Origin: Algibacter sp.
Lineage (GTDB): Bacteria > Bacteroidota > Bacteroidia > Flavobacteriales > Flavobacteriaceae
Direction: 5' to 3'
DNA: 64,000 bases
Assembly: GCF_029245835.1 (NCBI RefSeq)
Contig: NZ_JAQWOO010000032.1
Location: 1 to 64,000, forward strand
The position numbers and the translations under genes are program-made. The stretch's first letter is position 1. Every line of letters starts with the position of its first letter. The notes under the pieces were generated by a model. The model saw nothing but the letters and a program-made list of their open reading frames with translations, was not told the origin of the DNA and did not search any database. This document shows, in pieces, positions 1-8,252 of this stretch.

Positions 1-260
1 AAAAAAGTGAGTTTGGCGATATAGAAATCGCTTTGCTCTATTTTAACAACATTATTATTTACTATTAAAACAAAGAGCGTCAAAATAAAACCTAAATGAC
101 CAAAAATAAAAAGATCGCCTAAATTGTTTTTAGACGACCTCGTTTTTTTATTTGTCTAAAGCTAAATTGATTTAGCCTAGTAAATGTGTTAAATAGGTTG
201 TGTTTGAATATGATGCATCAGCGTGTCCTTATGCTCTGAAAAATAGTGATAGCCGTTTAT
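1..260. other. Intergenic region with a probable terminator
   Basis: No gene is visible here. The main feature is the hairpin and T-tract at 112-149, annotated separately. A second perfect short hairpin (GCTAAA-TTGA-TTTAGC, 161-176) lies between it and the stop codon of the minus-strand DUF1080 gene but has no clean T-tract on either strand. The first 110 bases show nothing I can assign. Confidence 0.5.
112..149. terminator. Probable bidirectional rho-independent terminator
   Basis: An imperfect stem (112-123 with 129-140, two mismatches) is followed by a run of seven T at 143-149. On the other strand the A-rich stretch before the stem gives a T-rich tail. It is well placed to end the minus-strand operon that finishes at 261 as well as any plus-strand gene entering from the left. 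Confidence 0.5.
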
Positions 261-1049
261 TTATTTCAATTCTAAAATTTCAATATTTTTGAATTCTACA
301 GGATGACTTTCGCTCTGTAAAGCAATATAACCGCCTGTTAGAGGTTGCCCATCTTTAGCTTTCCATGCTTCTGAAAAATCAGTTAAATCACCACCTACTT
401 GAGGTTTGGTATAAGTCAGAACAATGTCGTTATTTATTTTATGCGTTATTGTGTCGTTTTTTACAATCACCTCCGCAGTAACCCATTGCTCGCCATAAAA
501 TGTTTTTGAATTTGATTCTGTACAATGGTCGGTTTTTAAATGACCTTCCATGACTACATGAGTACCTGGGGTGCATAAGTTTCCAGTAGGGCGTTTTATA
601 GTTTTATCAACTCCTCCTAAAAGTTGCACTTCAATACTAAGTGGGAAATTTTGATCTATACCTATGCTTTCTGGAGATTGGCAATGAATCATAATACCAC
701 TATTTCGCTCTGCCCAATCTGCACCTCCTGCAACCTGTTCGCCAGTAAAGAGGTACTGCATTCTAAATTTATAATTAGAAAATGGCGTTTTATAAAACAG
801 ATGCCCGAATGAATTATTAAAATTATCGTAGCCGTCATAGGCTACTTTTATAATACCGTTTTCTGCTCGAAACGTATTATCAGGATTTTCACCTAATGGA
901 TACCCCTTTATTTTTACAATCCAATCGTTTAAATTTTCACCGTTAAATAAGGGTTCCCAATTTTCTGCAACTTCAGTAGTTGTTTTTTCTTTACAGCTTA
1001 CTGCTAATAAAAATGTGGTTATTAAAAATAATTTAAAAATATTTTTCAT
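261..1049 (-). CDS. DUF1080 lipoprotein (3-keto-glycoside hydrolase type)
   Basis: This is a 262-residue protein with an N-terminal lipoprotein signal ending in LAVSC (Cys near residue 19), so it is probably anchored in the periplasm or at the cell surface. The remainder is one DUF1080 (3-keto-disaccharide hydrolase) jelly-roll domain: it opens with WEPLFNGENLNDW, carries AERNSGIMIHCQSP in the middle, and ends with a GGYIALQSE strand. Characterised members of this family cleave 3-keto-glycosides made by a dehydrogenase. It is the last gene of a three-gene minus-strand operon behind a GMC oxidoreductase and its small subunit, which fits that role. The substrate cannot be read from sequence. 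A second, diverged DUF1080 gene lies at 8253-9047. Confidence 0.85.
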   Translation of the reverse strand: MKNIFKLFLITTFLLAVSCKEKTTTEVAENWEPLFNGENLNDWIVKIKGYPLGENPDNTFRAENGIIKVAYDGYDNFNNSFGHLFYKTPFSNYKFRMQYLFTGEQVAGGADWAERNSGIMIHCQSPESIGIDQNFPLSIEVQLLGGVDKTIKRPTGNLCTPGTHVVMEGHLKTDHCTESNSKTFYGEQWVTAEVIVKNDTITHKINNDIVLTYTKPQVGGDLTDFSEAWKAKDGQPLTGGYIALQSESHPVEFKNIEILELK

Positions 1050-1064
1050 GTTTCTGATAGTTAA

Positions 1065-1670
1065 TTAAATGGACCAAGCCTTACCGTTTGTAAGATTTTC
1101 TAAAGAAGTACATCCTATTTGTTCACCAGGAATAGGATCGTATGCTAAAACATGTTCTCCAACCTGTTCACTAGTTTTATAAGCCCAAACTGAAGTATTT
1201 CTAATATTCGTGAGTGTGTTAAAAATAATAGCATCTTCATGGTCTTCATTGTGTTTGTCGCCATAAAATTTCTGTTGTTCTTTGCTAGATCTTAAATATT
1301 TAGCGAGTAGAATATCATAATCTTCTTTTTTTATAACGGAGAGGTTATCATCAACAATATTTAGAGCCTTAAAAATAAGCTCTATTCCTTTTTTGAACTT
1401 AATTTTCTCTTCGTCTTCATAAACTTTAAAAACAAATAAATCTATAAATTCTGGAACGTTTACCTCTAAAGCTCCAGGCGAACTTTCAGTTTTAGGTAAA
1501 ATTAAATCAACCAAATTTGTTAAAACAGTGCCTTCTGTGATAGATAAAAATTGCGGTGCCCAAATTTTGGGTTCTGTTTTACAACTATGAAGTAAACTTA
1601 GTATTGATGGCGCAGCAACTGTATATCCTAAGGTTAGTCCTAATCCTTTTAAAACGTCTCTTCTATTCAT
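1065..1670 (-). CDS. Gluconate 2-dehydrogenase subunit 3-like protein, Tat lipoprotein
   Basis: This 201-residue protein belongs to the gluconate 2-dehydrogenase subunit 3 family, the small chaperone or export partner of membrane-linked FAD sugar dehydrogenases. The N-terminus has a twin-arginine motif (NRRDVLKG) followed by a hydrophobic stretch and a lipobox-like LLHSC, so it looks like a Tat-exported lipoprotein. Its start codon lies three bases from the stop of the upstream GMC gene, so the two are surely co-transcribed and probably coupled in translation. The flavoprotein itself has no signal peptide, and the family model is that the folded FAD subunit is carried out through Tat by this subunit. 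The pairing is very common in Bacteroidota. Confidence 0.85.
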   Translation of the reverse strand: MNRRDVLKGLGLTLGYTVAAPSILSLLHSCKTEPKIWAPQFLSITEGTVLTNLVDLILPKTESSPGALEVNVPEFIDLFVFKVYEDEEKIKFKKGIELIFKALNIVDDNLSVIKKEDYDILLAKYLRSSKEQQKFYGDKHNEDHEDAIIFNTLTNIRNTSVWAYKTSEQVGEHVLAYDPIPGEQIGCTSLENLTNGKAWSI

Positions 1671-1672
1671 GA

Positions 1673-3382
1673 TTACAAGCTTTTAAATTGTTTAGCGGCA
1701 TGATTTGCCGCTCTTGCGGTAATTGCCATGTATGTTAAGGAGGGGTTTTGGCAACCTGAAGATGTCATACAAGCACCATCAGTAACATAAACATTAGTAA
1801 CTGTATGAATTTGATTGTATTCGTTTAAAATGGATGTTTTTGGGTTCTTACCCATGCGAGCAGTTCCCATTTCATGAATTCCAATGCCAGGTGCGGCTAA
1901 TTTATTGAAGGTTTTGATGTCTCTAAACCCTGCTTTTTCTAGCATTTCGCTAGCTTGTTGAATCATATCTTTACGCATAATTAGCTCATTTTCTTTCCAC
2001 TCCGCATCAAAAGTTATGGTAGGTAAGCCCCAATCATCTAGTTTATCATAATCAAGTGTCATTTTGTTGTCATGATTTGGTAAACATTCCCCAAAACCTC
2101 CCAGTCCCATGCGCCATTCACCAGGTTCTAATATTTTCTCTTTGTATTCTGCACCATAAGCAAGTTCTGCAACATGTTCTGAAATAGCACCTCTTCCAGC
2201 GCCTCCTTGATATCCATAACCTCGCAAGAAATTTTTATTTGTAGTTTTTTCATTTCCTAAATTTCTAAATCTCGGAATATAAATTCCCGTTGGACGTCTT
2301 CCTTTGTAATATTTATCATTGAATCCGTCAAATTTTCCTGATGCACCAGCTCCTAAATGATGATCCATAATATTATGACCTAATTCTCCTGAATCATTGC
2401 CTAATCCATTTGGAAAACGATCTGATTTAGATTGAAGCAAAATAGATGCTGATGCCATAGATGATGCGCAACAAAAAATTATTTTAGCATTAAAAACAAA
2501 CGTTTCTTTAGTTTCAGTATCAATAACTTTTACGCCAGTTGCTTTTTTTGAATCGGCATCATAAATAATTTCGTGTACTATAGAATTGGGTCTTAAGGTC
2601 ATATTACCTGTAAGTTCTGCGGCAGGTAAGGTTGAAGAATTACTGCTAAAATACGCTCCGAATGGGCAGCCTCTTCTGCATCTGGCTCGGTATTGGCATT
2701 TGCTCCTTCCGTTATAAGCTTTAGAACTATTTATATGTGCAGTTCTTCCTATAGTAAGAAGTCTATCATCATAATTTTTAGAGAGTTGATTTTTTAAATG
2801 TTCCTCAACACAATTTAATTCCATGGGAGGTTCAAAAATACCATCAGGTAATTGAGGTAATCCTAGGTTCTCACCGCTAACTCCAATATAGCTTTCAACA
2901 TAATCATACCAAGGGGCGAGATCTTTATAGCGAATTGGCCAATCTACACCATGACCATCTTTTTTGTTAGCTTCAAAATCTAAATCGCTCAATCTGTAGC
3001 TTTGTCTGCCCCATGTGATTGATCGACCTCCAACATGATAACCGCGCATCCAGTCAAAACGTTTTGTTTCGTTATAGGGGTGTTTTAAATCGTCTACAAA
3101 CCAATGTTTACTTTCAAATTTTGTAGTATACCTAGTTCTACTTTGCTTTAACTGTCTTGCTTTATCTTCTTCAGTAATGTAGTTTCTTAATTCCATATCC
3201 CAAGGGTCAAGGTTTGCCGTTGGGTAATCAGTAATATGTTTTATCATACGACCACGTTCTAAAACCAGTGTTTTTAGGCCTTTTTCGCATAACTCTTTGG
3301 CAGCCCAACCCCCGGAAATACCGGTTCCAATTACTATAGCGTCATAAGAGTTCGGGGCGTTGCTTATTTCTTCTTTAGTCAT
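1673..3382 (-). CDS. GMC family FAD-dependent sugar dehydrogenase, large subunit
   Basis: This is a 569-residue glucose-methanol-choline oxidoreductase. A dinucleotide-binding GTGISG motif is at residues 19-24. The C-terminal part has GIHEMGTARMG, with the His expected near the flavin, followed by NVYVTDGACM and the closing CQNPSLTYMAITARA segment. It is the first gene of the minus-strand operon and pairs with the Tat small subunit at 1065-1670. Given the DUF1080 neighbours, the likely reaction is oxidation of the C3 hydroxyl of a glycoside to a 3-keto sugar in the periplasm. Members of this family also oxidise gluconate, fructose or sorbitol, so the substrate is inferred only from context. 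The start was chosen because it follows the AT-rich divergent promoter region directly. Confidence 0.85.
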   Translation of the reverse strand: MTKEEISNAPNSYDAIVIGTGISGGWAAKELCEKGLKTLVLERGRMIKHITDYPTANLDPWDMELRNYITEEDKARQLKQSRTRYTTKFESKHWFVDDLKHPYNETKRFDWMRGYHVGGRSITWGRQSYRLSDLDFEANKKDGHGVDWPIRYKDLAPWYDYVESYIGVSGENLGLPQLPDGIFEPPMELNCVEEHLKNQLSKNYDDRLLTIGRTAHINSSKAYNGRSKCQYRARCRRGCPFGAYFSSNSSTLPAAELTGNMTLRPNSIVHEIIYDADSKKATGVKVIDTETKETFVFNAKIIFCCASSMASASILLQSKSDRFPNGLGNDSGELGHNIMDHHLGAGASGKFDGFNDKYYKGRRPTGIYIPRFRNLGNEKTTNKNFLRGYGYQGGAGRGAISEHVAELAYGAEYKEKILEPGEWRMGLGGFGECLPNHDNKMTLDYDKLDDWGLPTITFDAEWKENELIMRKDMIQQASEMLEKAGFRDIKTFNKLAAPGIGIHEMGTARMGKNPKTSILNEYNQIHTVTNVYVTDGACMTSSGCQNPSLTYMAITARAANHAAKQFKSL

Positions 3383-3625
3383 TACAAAGTTTTTTCATTT
3401 TTAAATATTTGAAAATATGGTATTAAATTTAATTTAATATGGCAATTTTTTGTTATAAAAATAGAGAAATTAATAATTTAATTCATAATTATTAGAAAAT
3501 TAACTAATTTGGCCAGTAAATTTTTTTTAGTATTTCATATCATAAAAACACCACGTTTTTAAAATGATATATTTTTTTCATATCACAATATTTTAATTAT
3601 ATATTCAATTTAATATTAGATATCC
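3383..3625. promoter_or_regulatory. Divergent promoter region of the glycoside cluster
   Basis: This is 243 very AT-rich bases between divergent operons. The decamer TTTCATATCA occurs twice in direct orientation (3533-3542 and 3576-3585). The second copy is also the right arm of an inverted repeat, TGATAT (3565-3570) with ATATCA (3580-3585). These are candidate operators for a regulator encoded outside the window. I found no clean -33/-7 promoter pair on either strand. Confidence 0.35.
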
Positions 3626-4585
3626 ATGAAAAGACGACAATTCGTAAAAAGAACAACTCAGGCAAGTGTGGCTGTTTCGATGCTTGGTTTTGCAGCCTGT
3701 AAAAGTGATAAAAAAAACGACAAAGTAGAAAATGAGATAATAAATGATGAGACTTCTTTGTTTTTCAAAATGTCTTTGGCTGAGTGGTCGTTGCATCGTA
3801 CTTTATTTGATAAGAAAATGGATCATTTAGACTTTGCTGCCAAATCTAGAAGCTTTGGTTTTGATGGTGTGGAATATGTTAATGGGTTTTTTAAGGATAA
3901 GGCCAAGGATATGTCTTACCTAAAAGAAATGAAATTAAGAGCAAATGCTGAAGGACAACAAAATGTACTAATTATGATTGATGGTGAAGGTGCTTTGGCA
4001 AATGTAGATATTAAAAAAAGAATGGAAGCGATTGAAAATCACTACAAGTGGGTTGAAGCTGCACATTTTTTAGGGTGTCACGCCATCCGTGTTAATTTAG
4101 CAGGTGGTATTGATAAAAAAGAAGCTGTTAAAGCAAGCGTAGATTCCTTAAATAAACTTTCTGAGTTTGCAAAAGGTTCAAATATCAATATATTGGTTGA
4201 AAATCATGGCGGGTTTTCTTCTAATGGCGAATGGATGCAAGAGGTGTTTTCAGAAGTGAAAAATGAAAATTGCGGCACACTGCCAGATTTTGGTAATTTT
4301 TGCATTACAAAAGATAAAGATAGAAATTGTATTGAAGCTTATGATAGATATAAGGGCATGCAAGAATTGTTGCCTTTCGCTAAAGCGGTAAGTGCAAAAT
4401 CTTATGATTTTAATGAAGCTGGAGATGATACAAAAATCGATTACTATAAAATCATGAAAATGGTAAAGGACTCTGGCTATAAAGGTTTTGTTGGTGTAGA
4501 ATATGAAGGCAACATTAAATCAGAAGAAGAAGGTATCCAATTAACCAGAGATTTATTGACGCGAGTGGGAAAACAACTCTCATGA
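3626..4585 (+). CDS. Secreted TIM-barrel protein, hydroxypyruvate isomerase/sugar epimerase-like
   Basis: This is a 319-residue protein of the AP-endonuclease-2 type TIM-barrel superfamily (xylose isomerase-like; hydroxypyruvate isomerase and 3-keto-sugar enzymes). It starts with a twin-arginine motif (KRRQFVKR), a hydrophobic stretch and the lipobox-like GFAAC, so it should be a Tat-exported lipoprotein. Barrel landmarks are FGFDGVEYVNGFF, ILVENHGGFSSN and the C-terminal GFVGVEYEGN, with acidic and His residues where the family binds a divalent metal. Characterised relatives in 3-keto-glycoside pathways act on 3-keto sugars or C-glycosides; that function here is inferred from the neighbours. 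It is the first gene of the plus-strand half of the cluster. Confidence 0.75.
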   Translation: MKRRQFVKRTTQASVAVSMLGFAACKSDKKNDKVENEIINDETSLFFKMSLAEWSLHRTLFDKKMDHLDFAAKSRSFGFDGVEYVNGFFKDKAKDMSYLKEMKLRANAEGQQNVLIMIDGEGALANVDIKKRMEAIENHYKWVEAAHFLGCHAIRVNLAGGIDKKEAVKASVDSLNKLSEFAKGSNINILVENHGGFSSNGEWMQEVFSEVKNENCGTLPDFGNFCITKDKDRNCIEAYDRYKGMQELLPFAKAVSAKSYDFNEAGDDTKIDYYKIMKMVKDSGYKGFVGVEYEGNIKSEEEGIQLTRDLLTRVGKQLS

Positions 4586-4617
4586 TTTTTTTAACGAATT
4601 AGCCTTAATATTTTAAC

Positions 4618-5790
4618 ATGGAAAACATGAACAAGAATAGACTCTTTTTGGCAAGTTGCCTTGCTTTAATCACCACAGCTATGACTTTTGCTATTCGAGC
4701 AAGGTTGGAAACCGTTTTTGGACCAGAAGGTATTGGCTTAACCTTAGAGCAAATTGGTTATGCGTTTACGCCTGCTTTTTTTGGGTTCACACTGGCAATG
4801 ATTTTTGGTGGTCCTTTAGTGGATTTTCTGGGGATTAAAAAAATTACTTGGATAGCTTTTGTAACGCACGCCATTGGAATTATCTGGACTATAATGGCCG
4901 ATTCTATGAGTGCTCTTTTTATCGCTACTTTATTTGTTGGAATTGGTAACGGTATGGTTGAAGCGGCATTAAACCCTATGATTGCATCCATGTACACAGA
5001 AGAAAAAACTAAAATGCTTAATAGGTTTCATGTATGGTTTCCTGGAGGTATTGTAATTGGTGCTATTGTAGGTTGGTTAGTGATGGATGTTATGGGGCAA
5101 AGTTGGCAGATTATGGTAGCCACATTGTTTATACCTTTAGTTATTTATGGCGTTTTGTTTTATGGTCAAAAATTTCCAGTTACAGAGCGTATTCAAATGG
5201 GCATTAGTAATAAAAAAATGTTTTCAAGTATAGGTAAACCGCTATTCTTGTTTGTGGCGTTTTGCATGTTTTTAACAGCAGCTTCAGAATTAGGAACTAC
5301 ACAACGCATCGAATCTCTTTTAAAAGAATCTGTTGCTGTTCCACTTTTGGTTTTGGCATTTATAAATGGGATTATGGCCTTGGGGCGATTATTTGCAGGT
5401 CCTGTAGTTCATAAACTCAAACCAGCTGGTATGTTGTTGTATTCAGCAATATTTACGTTTATAGGTTTATGGTTACTCACTGTAGCCAGTGGTGGAATGA
5501 CTTTTGTTGCAGCAGCTGTTTTTGCCATTGGAGTTACGTTTTTCTGGCCAACCATGTTAGGTTTTGTGGCAGAATATTTACCTGAAACAGGAGCTTTAGG
5601 TTTGTCTATTATGGGAGGCGCTGGTATGTTTTCAGTGTCATTAGTACTACCGATTATGGGAAAATTAATGGATGAAGCTAATGCAGTAGAAGCTTTAAGA
5701 ACCATGTCGATACTTCCAGCAATACTTATTGGTGCTTTTATCGGACTTAATATTTACATGAAAAAAAGAAGTAAAACAGAACAAGTATAA
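4618..5790 (+). CDS. MFS transporter, probable sugar uptake
   Basis: This is a 390-residue major facilitator superfamily permease with about 12 hydrophobic helices and no cleavable signal. It starts 32 bases after the TIM-barrel gene and ends 7 bases before the Gfo/Idh/MocA gene, so it is part of the same operon. There is no SusC/SusD pair in the cluster, so this permease is the obvious route for taking the keto-sugar or the released monosaccharide across the inner membrane. The substrate is inferred from position. A second Met lies three codons downstream; the first was kept. Confidence 0.8.
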   Translation: MENMNKNRLFLASCLALITTAMTFAIRARLETVFGPEGIGLTLEQIGYAFTPAFFGFTLAMIFGGPLVDFLGIKKITWIAFVTHAIGIIWTIMADSMSALFIATLFVGIGNGMVEAALNPMIASMYTEEKTKMLNRFHVWFPGGIVIGAIVGWLVMDVMGQSWQIMVATLFIPLVIYGVLFYGQKFPVTERIQMGISNKKMFSSIGKPLFLFVAFCMFLTAASELGTTQRIESLLKESVAVPLLVLAFINGIMALGRLFAGPVVHKLKPAGMLLYSAIFTFIGLWLLTVASGGMTFVAAAVFAIGVTFFWPTMLGFVAEYLPETGALGLSIMGGAGMFSVSLVLPIMGKLMDEANAVEALRTMSILPAILIGAFIGLNIYMKKRSKTEQV

Positions 5791-5797
5791 TTAAAAT

Positions 5798-6949
5798 ATG
5801 TCAAGAAAATTAAGAATGGGAATGATTGGAGGTGGCACTGGTTCGTTCATTGGGGATGTTCACAGAAAGGCTTCTTCTATAGATGGGATGATAGAACTAG
5901 TTTGTGGCGCTTTTAGTAGTAGTGCAGAAAAATCAATAGCTTCAGGAAAAGCATTATTTCTTCCGGAAGACAGATGTTACGGTAGTTTTGAAGATATGAT
6001 TTTAAAAGAAAAAGCACTTCCTGTAAGTGAGCGTATGGATTTTGTGGCTATTGTAACGCCGAATCATATGCATTTTCCGCCCGCAAAATTAGCTTTAGAA
6101 AGTGGGTTTCATGTAGTTTGTGATAAACCGATGACACTCACTTTAGATGAAGCTATCGCATTAGAAAAAATTGTTGCTAAAAGCGGAAAACTTTTTGCTT
6201 TAACCCATAATTATACGGGACATCCACTTGTAAAACAGGCGAAAGCTATGGTTGCTAAAGGCGATTTAGGTGAAATAAGAAAGATTCAAGTACAATATTT
6301 ACAGGGTTGGTTATCTACCGCAGTTGAAAAAACAGGACAGAAACAAGCGTCTTGGAGAATGGACCCTAAGAAGTCAGGAATTGGTGGAGCTTTAGGCGAT
6401 ATTGGTACCCATGCTGAAAATTTAGTGGAGTACATTACAGGTTTAAAAATTGATGAATTAGCGGCAGATTTAGGTCGGTTTGGCGACGGTAGAATTCTTG
6501 ATGATGATGGTAATTTATTACTCAGAATGGAAAATGGAGCAAAAGGCACGATGTCAATTTCTCAAATTGCTTTAGGTGAAGAAAATAATTTGGCTATTAA
6601 AGTTTATGGCGAAAAGGGCAGTTTAGAATGGCATCAAGAAAATCCAAATCAATTGATAACGCGTTGGTTGGAACAACCTGTGAAAGTTTTTACTCCAAAT
6701 GGGAATGATTTATATGATGAAGCTTTGAATGTGTCGCGTATTCCAGCAGGACATCCTGAGGGGTATTTAGAAGCTTTTGCAACCATTTATAAAAATTTTG
6801 CAATACATCTTATGGCTGTTTTAGACGGGAAAACTATCGAAAAACCAGATTATCCAACAGTTAAAGATGGTGTTCGAGGTATGAAATTTATTTATGCTGC
6901 GGTTGAGAGTGATAAGCATAATGCAGCTTGGACAAAATTTAATGAGTAA
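5798..6949 (+). CDS. Gfo/Idh/MocA family oxidoreductase
   Basis: This 383-residue NAD(P)-dependent dehydrogenase opens with a Rossmann motif (MIGGGTGSFIGDVH). HVVCDKPMTLTLDEA is the family's (E/D)KP segment, and the catalytic domain contains GALGDIGTHAENLVEYI, where the His is typical. No signal peptide is present, so it is cytoplasmic. Family members interconvert hydroxyl and keto groups on sugars and inositols. In this cluster it probably reduces a 3-keto sugar or regenerates an ordinary sugar after cleavage. It is co-transcribed with the MFS gene seven bases upstream. About 240 bases of repeat DNA (R1, R3, R2) separate it from the next gene. Confidence 0.85.
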   Translation: MSRKLRMGMIGGGTGSFIGDVHRKASSIDGMIELVCGAFSSSAEKSIASGKALFLPEDRCYGSFEDMILKEKALPVSERMDFVAIVTPNHMHFPPAKLALESGFHVVCDKPMTLTLDEAIALEKIVAKSGKLFALTHNYTGHPLVKQAKAMVAKGDLGEIRKIQVQYLQGWLSTAVEKTGQKQASWRMDPKKSGIGGALGDIGTHAENLVEYITGLKIDELAADLGRFGDGRILDDDGNLLLRMENGAKGTMSISQIALGEENNLAIKVYGEKGSLEWHQENPNQLITRWLEQPVKVFTPNGNDLYDEALNVSRIPAGHPEGYLEAFATIYKNFAIHLMAVLDGKTIEKPDYPTVKDGVRGMKFIYAAVESDKHNAAWTKFNE

Positions 6950-6952
6950 TTC

Positions 6953-6985
6953 AGACCTGTTAGGTTTTTGAAACCTGATAGGTCT
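6953..6985. repeat. R1 palindromic repeat
   Basis: A 33-bp near-perfect inverted repeat with arms AGACCTGTTAGGTTT and AAACCTGATAGGTCT. It is the first of about twelve R1 copies in the window. No T-tract follows, so it is not an obvious terminator. Confidence 0.8.
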
Positions 6986-7021
6986 TAATATAGAAAAGAA
7001 ATCTAAAAGTTATAAAATGAA

Positions 7022-7117
7022 TTTGGCGGATATGCCCGCGTTAGGGATTGAACGGCATGTTGGAGCTCCTCGCAGAGAGCGACTAGTGAAAGCCCGACCC
7101 TTCTGGGTAACGCCAAA
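7022..7117 (+). repeat. R3 structured repeat, copy 1
   Basis: The outer stem is TTTGGCG (7022-7028) with CGCCAAA (7111-7117). The inner closing stem is GCGTT (7038-7042) with AACGC (7109-7113). The conserved TTAGGGATTGAACGGCATG and GTGAAAGCCCGACCCTT blocks are present, with a variable central hairpin. It sits directly upstream of an R2 copy. Confidence 0.75.
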
Positions 7118-7143
7118 AAAACAAATAATAATTGAGTTCTAGT

Positions 7144-7172
7144 TCTTCCCTTTTGGGGAGGTTAGGTGGGGC
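7144..7172 (+). repeat. R2 repeat, direct copy
   Basis: The core hairpin is CCCTTTTGGGG, followed by AGGTTAGGTGGGGCT. It ends 16 bases before the ATG of the sugar isomerase gene. Confidence 0.75.
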
Positions 7173-7188
7173 TTTTAGATATAGAAAG

Positions 7189-8241
7189 ATGAAAACAATA
7201 AAAGGACCAGCGGTTTTTTTAGCTCAATTTGCAGGAAGTAAAGCGCCATTTAATAGTTTAGATGGCATGTGTAAATGGGCTGCGGATTTAGGTTATAAAG
7301 GCATACAAATTCCAACTTGGGAACCTAATTTGATAGCTATTGAAAAAGCTGCTGAAAGCCAAACGTATTGTGATGAGCTAAAAGGAAAAGTAAATTCGTA
7401 TGGCTTAGAAATTACAGAATTATCAACACATTTACAAGGGCAATTGGTGGCTGTAAATCCTGCTTATGACGCTATGTTTGATGGTTTTGCACCAAAAGCG
7501 GTTAGAGCTAACCCGAAGGCAAGAACGGATTGGGCTATAGATTTCGTAAAAAAAGCGGGCACAGCGAGTGGAAGATTAGGTTTGAAATCGCACGCCACAT
7601 TTTCAGGGGCATTATTATGGCATACCATGTATCCGTGGCCACAACGACCAAATGGTTTGGTAGAGTTAGGTTTTGAAGAATTAGCAAATAGATGGCTACC
7701 TATTTTAAATCATTTTGATGGGCATGGTGTTGATATTTGTTATGAATTGCATCCTGGGGAAGATTTGCATGATGGTGTAACATTCGAACGTTTTTTAGAA
7801 GTAACAAATAATCATACGCGTGCTAATATTCTTTATGACCCCAGTCATTTTGTACTTCAACAATTGGACTATTTAACATTTATAGATTACTATCATGAGC
7901 GCATTAAGGCGTTTCATGTAAAAGATGCTGAGTTTAATCCAACAGGAAAACAAGGTGTTTATGGCGGGTATTCTGATTGGAAAGGTCGCGCTGGACGGTT
8001 TCGTTCTCTAGGGGATGGACAGGTGGATTTTAAAGGTATTTTTTCAAAATTGACGACTTATGATTGCGATGTTTGGGCTGTTATGGAATGGGAATGTTGT
8101 ATTAAATCTTCAGAACAAGGCGCAAAAGAAGGCGCACCATTTATAAAAAAGCACATTATTGAAGCTGCAAAGCGTAGTTTTGATGATTTTGCAGGCGGTG
8201 AAACAGACGAAGATTATTTAAAAAGTATTTTAGGTATATAG
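7189..8241 (+). CDS. Sugar phosphate isomerase/epimerase (xylose isomerase-like TIM barrel)
   Basis: This is a 350-residue TIM-barrel protein of the xylose isomerase-like superfamily. Landmarks are LGYKGIQIPTWEPN, GVDICYELHPGEDLHDG, the metal-site segment ILYDPSHFVLQQLDY, FHVKDAEFNP and VWAVMEWECC. No signal peptide is present, so unlike the 3626 protein it is cytoplasmic. I start it at ATG 7189; a longer reading frame upstream merely translates the R2 repeat. In related clusters such proteins act with Gfo/Idh/MocA dehydrogenases on 3-keto sugars. It ends 11 bases before the DUF1080 gene, so the two are co-transcribed. Confidence 0.8.
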   Translation: MKTIKGPAVFLAQFAGSKAPFNSLDGMCKWAADLGYKGIQIPTWEPNLIAIEKAAESQTYCDELKGKVNSYGLEITELSTHLQGQLVAVNPAYDAMFDGFAPKAVRANPKARTDWAIDFVKKAGTASGRLGLKSHATFSGALLWHTMYPWPQRPNGLVELGFEELANRWLPILNHFDGHGVDICYELHPGEDLHDGVTFERFLEVTNNHTRANILYDPSHFVLQQLDYLTFIDYYHERIKAFHVKDAEFNPTGKQGVYGGYSDWKGRAGRFRSLGDGQVDFKGIFSKLTTYDCDVWAVMEWECCIKSSEQGAKEGAPFIKKHIIEAAKRSFDDFAGGETDEDYLKSILGI

Positions 8242-8252
8242 CATACATCCTA

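Noticed and set aside
161-176. Perfect hairpin GCTAAA-TTGA-TTTAGC as terminator
   Set aside because: It lacks a T-tract on either strand; the nearby 112-149 structure fits better.
7132-7188. In-frame upstream extension of the sugar isomerase gene
   Set aside because: It translates the R2 repeat into a low-complexity Ser/Gly stretch; ATG 7189 starts the family-like sequence.
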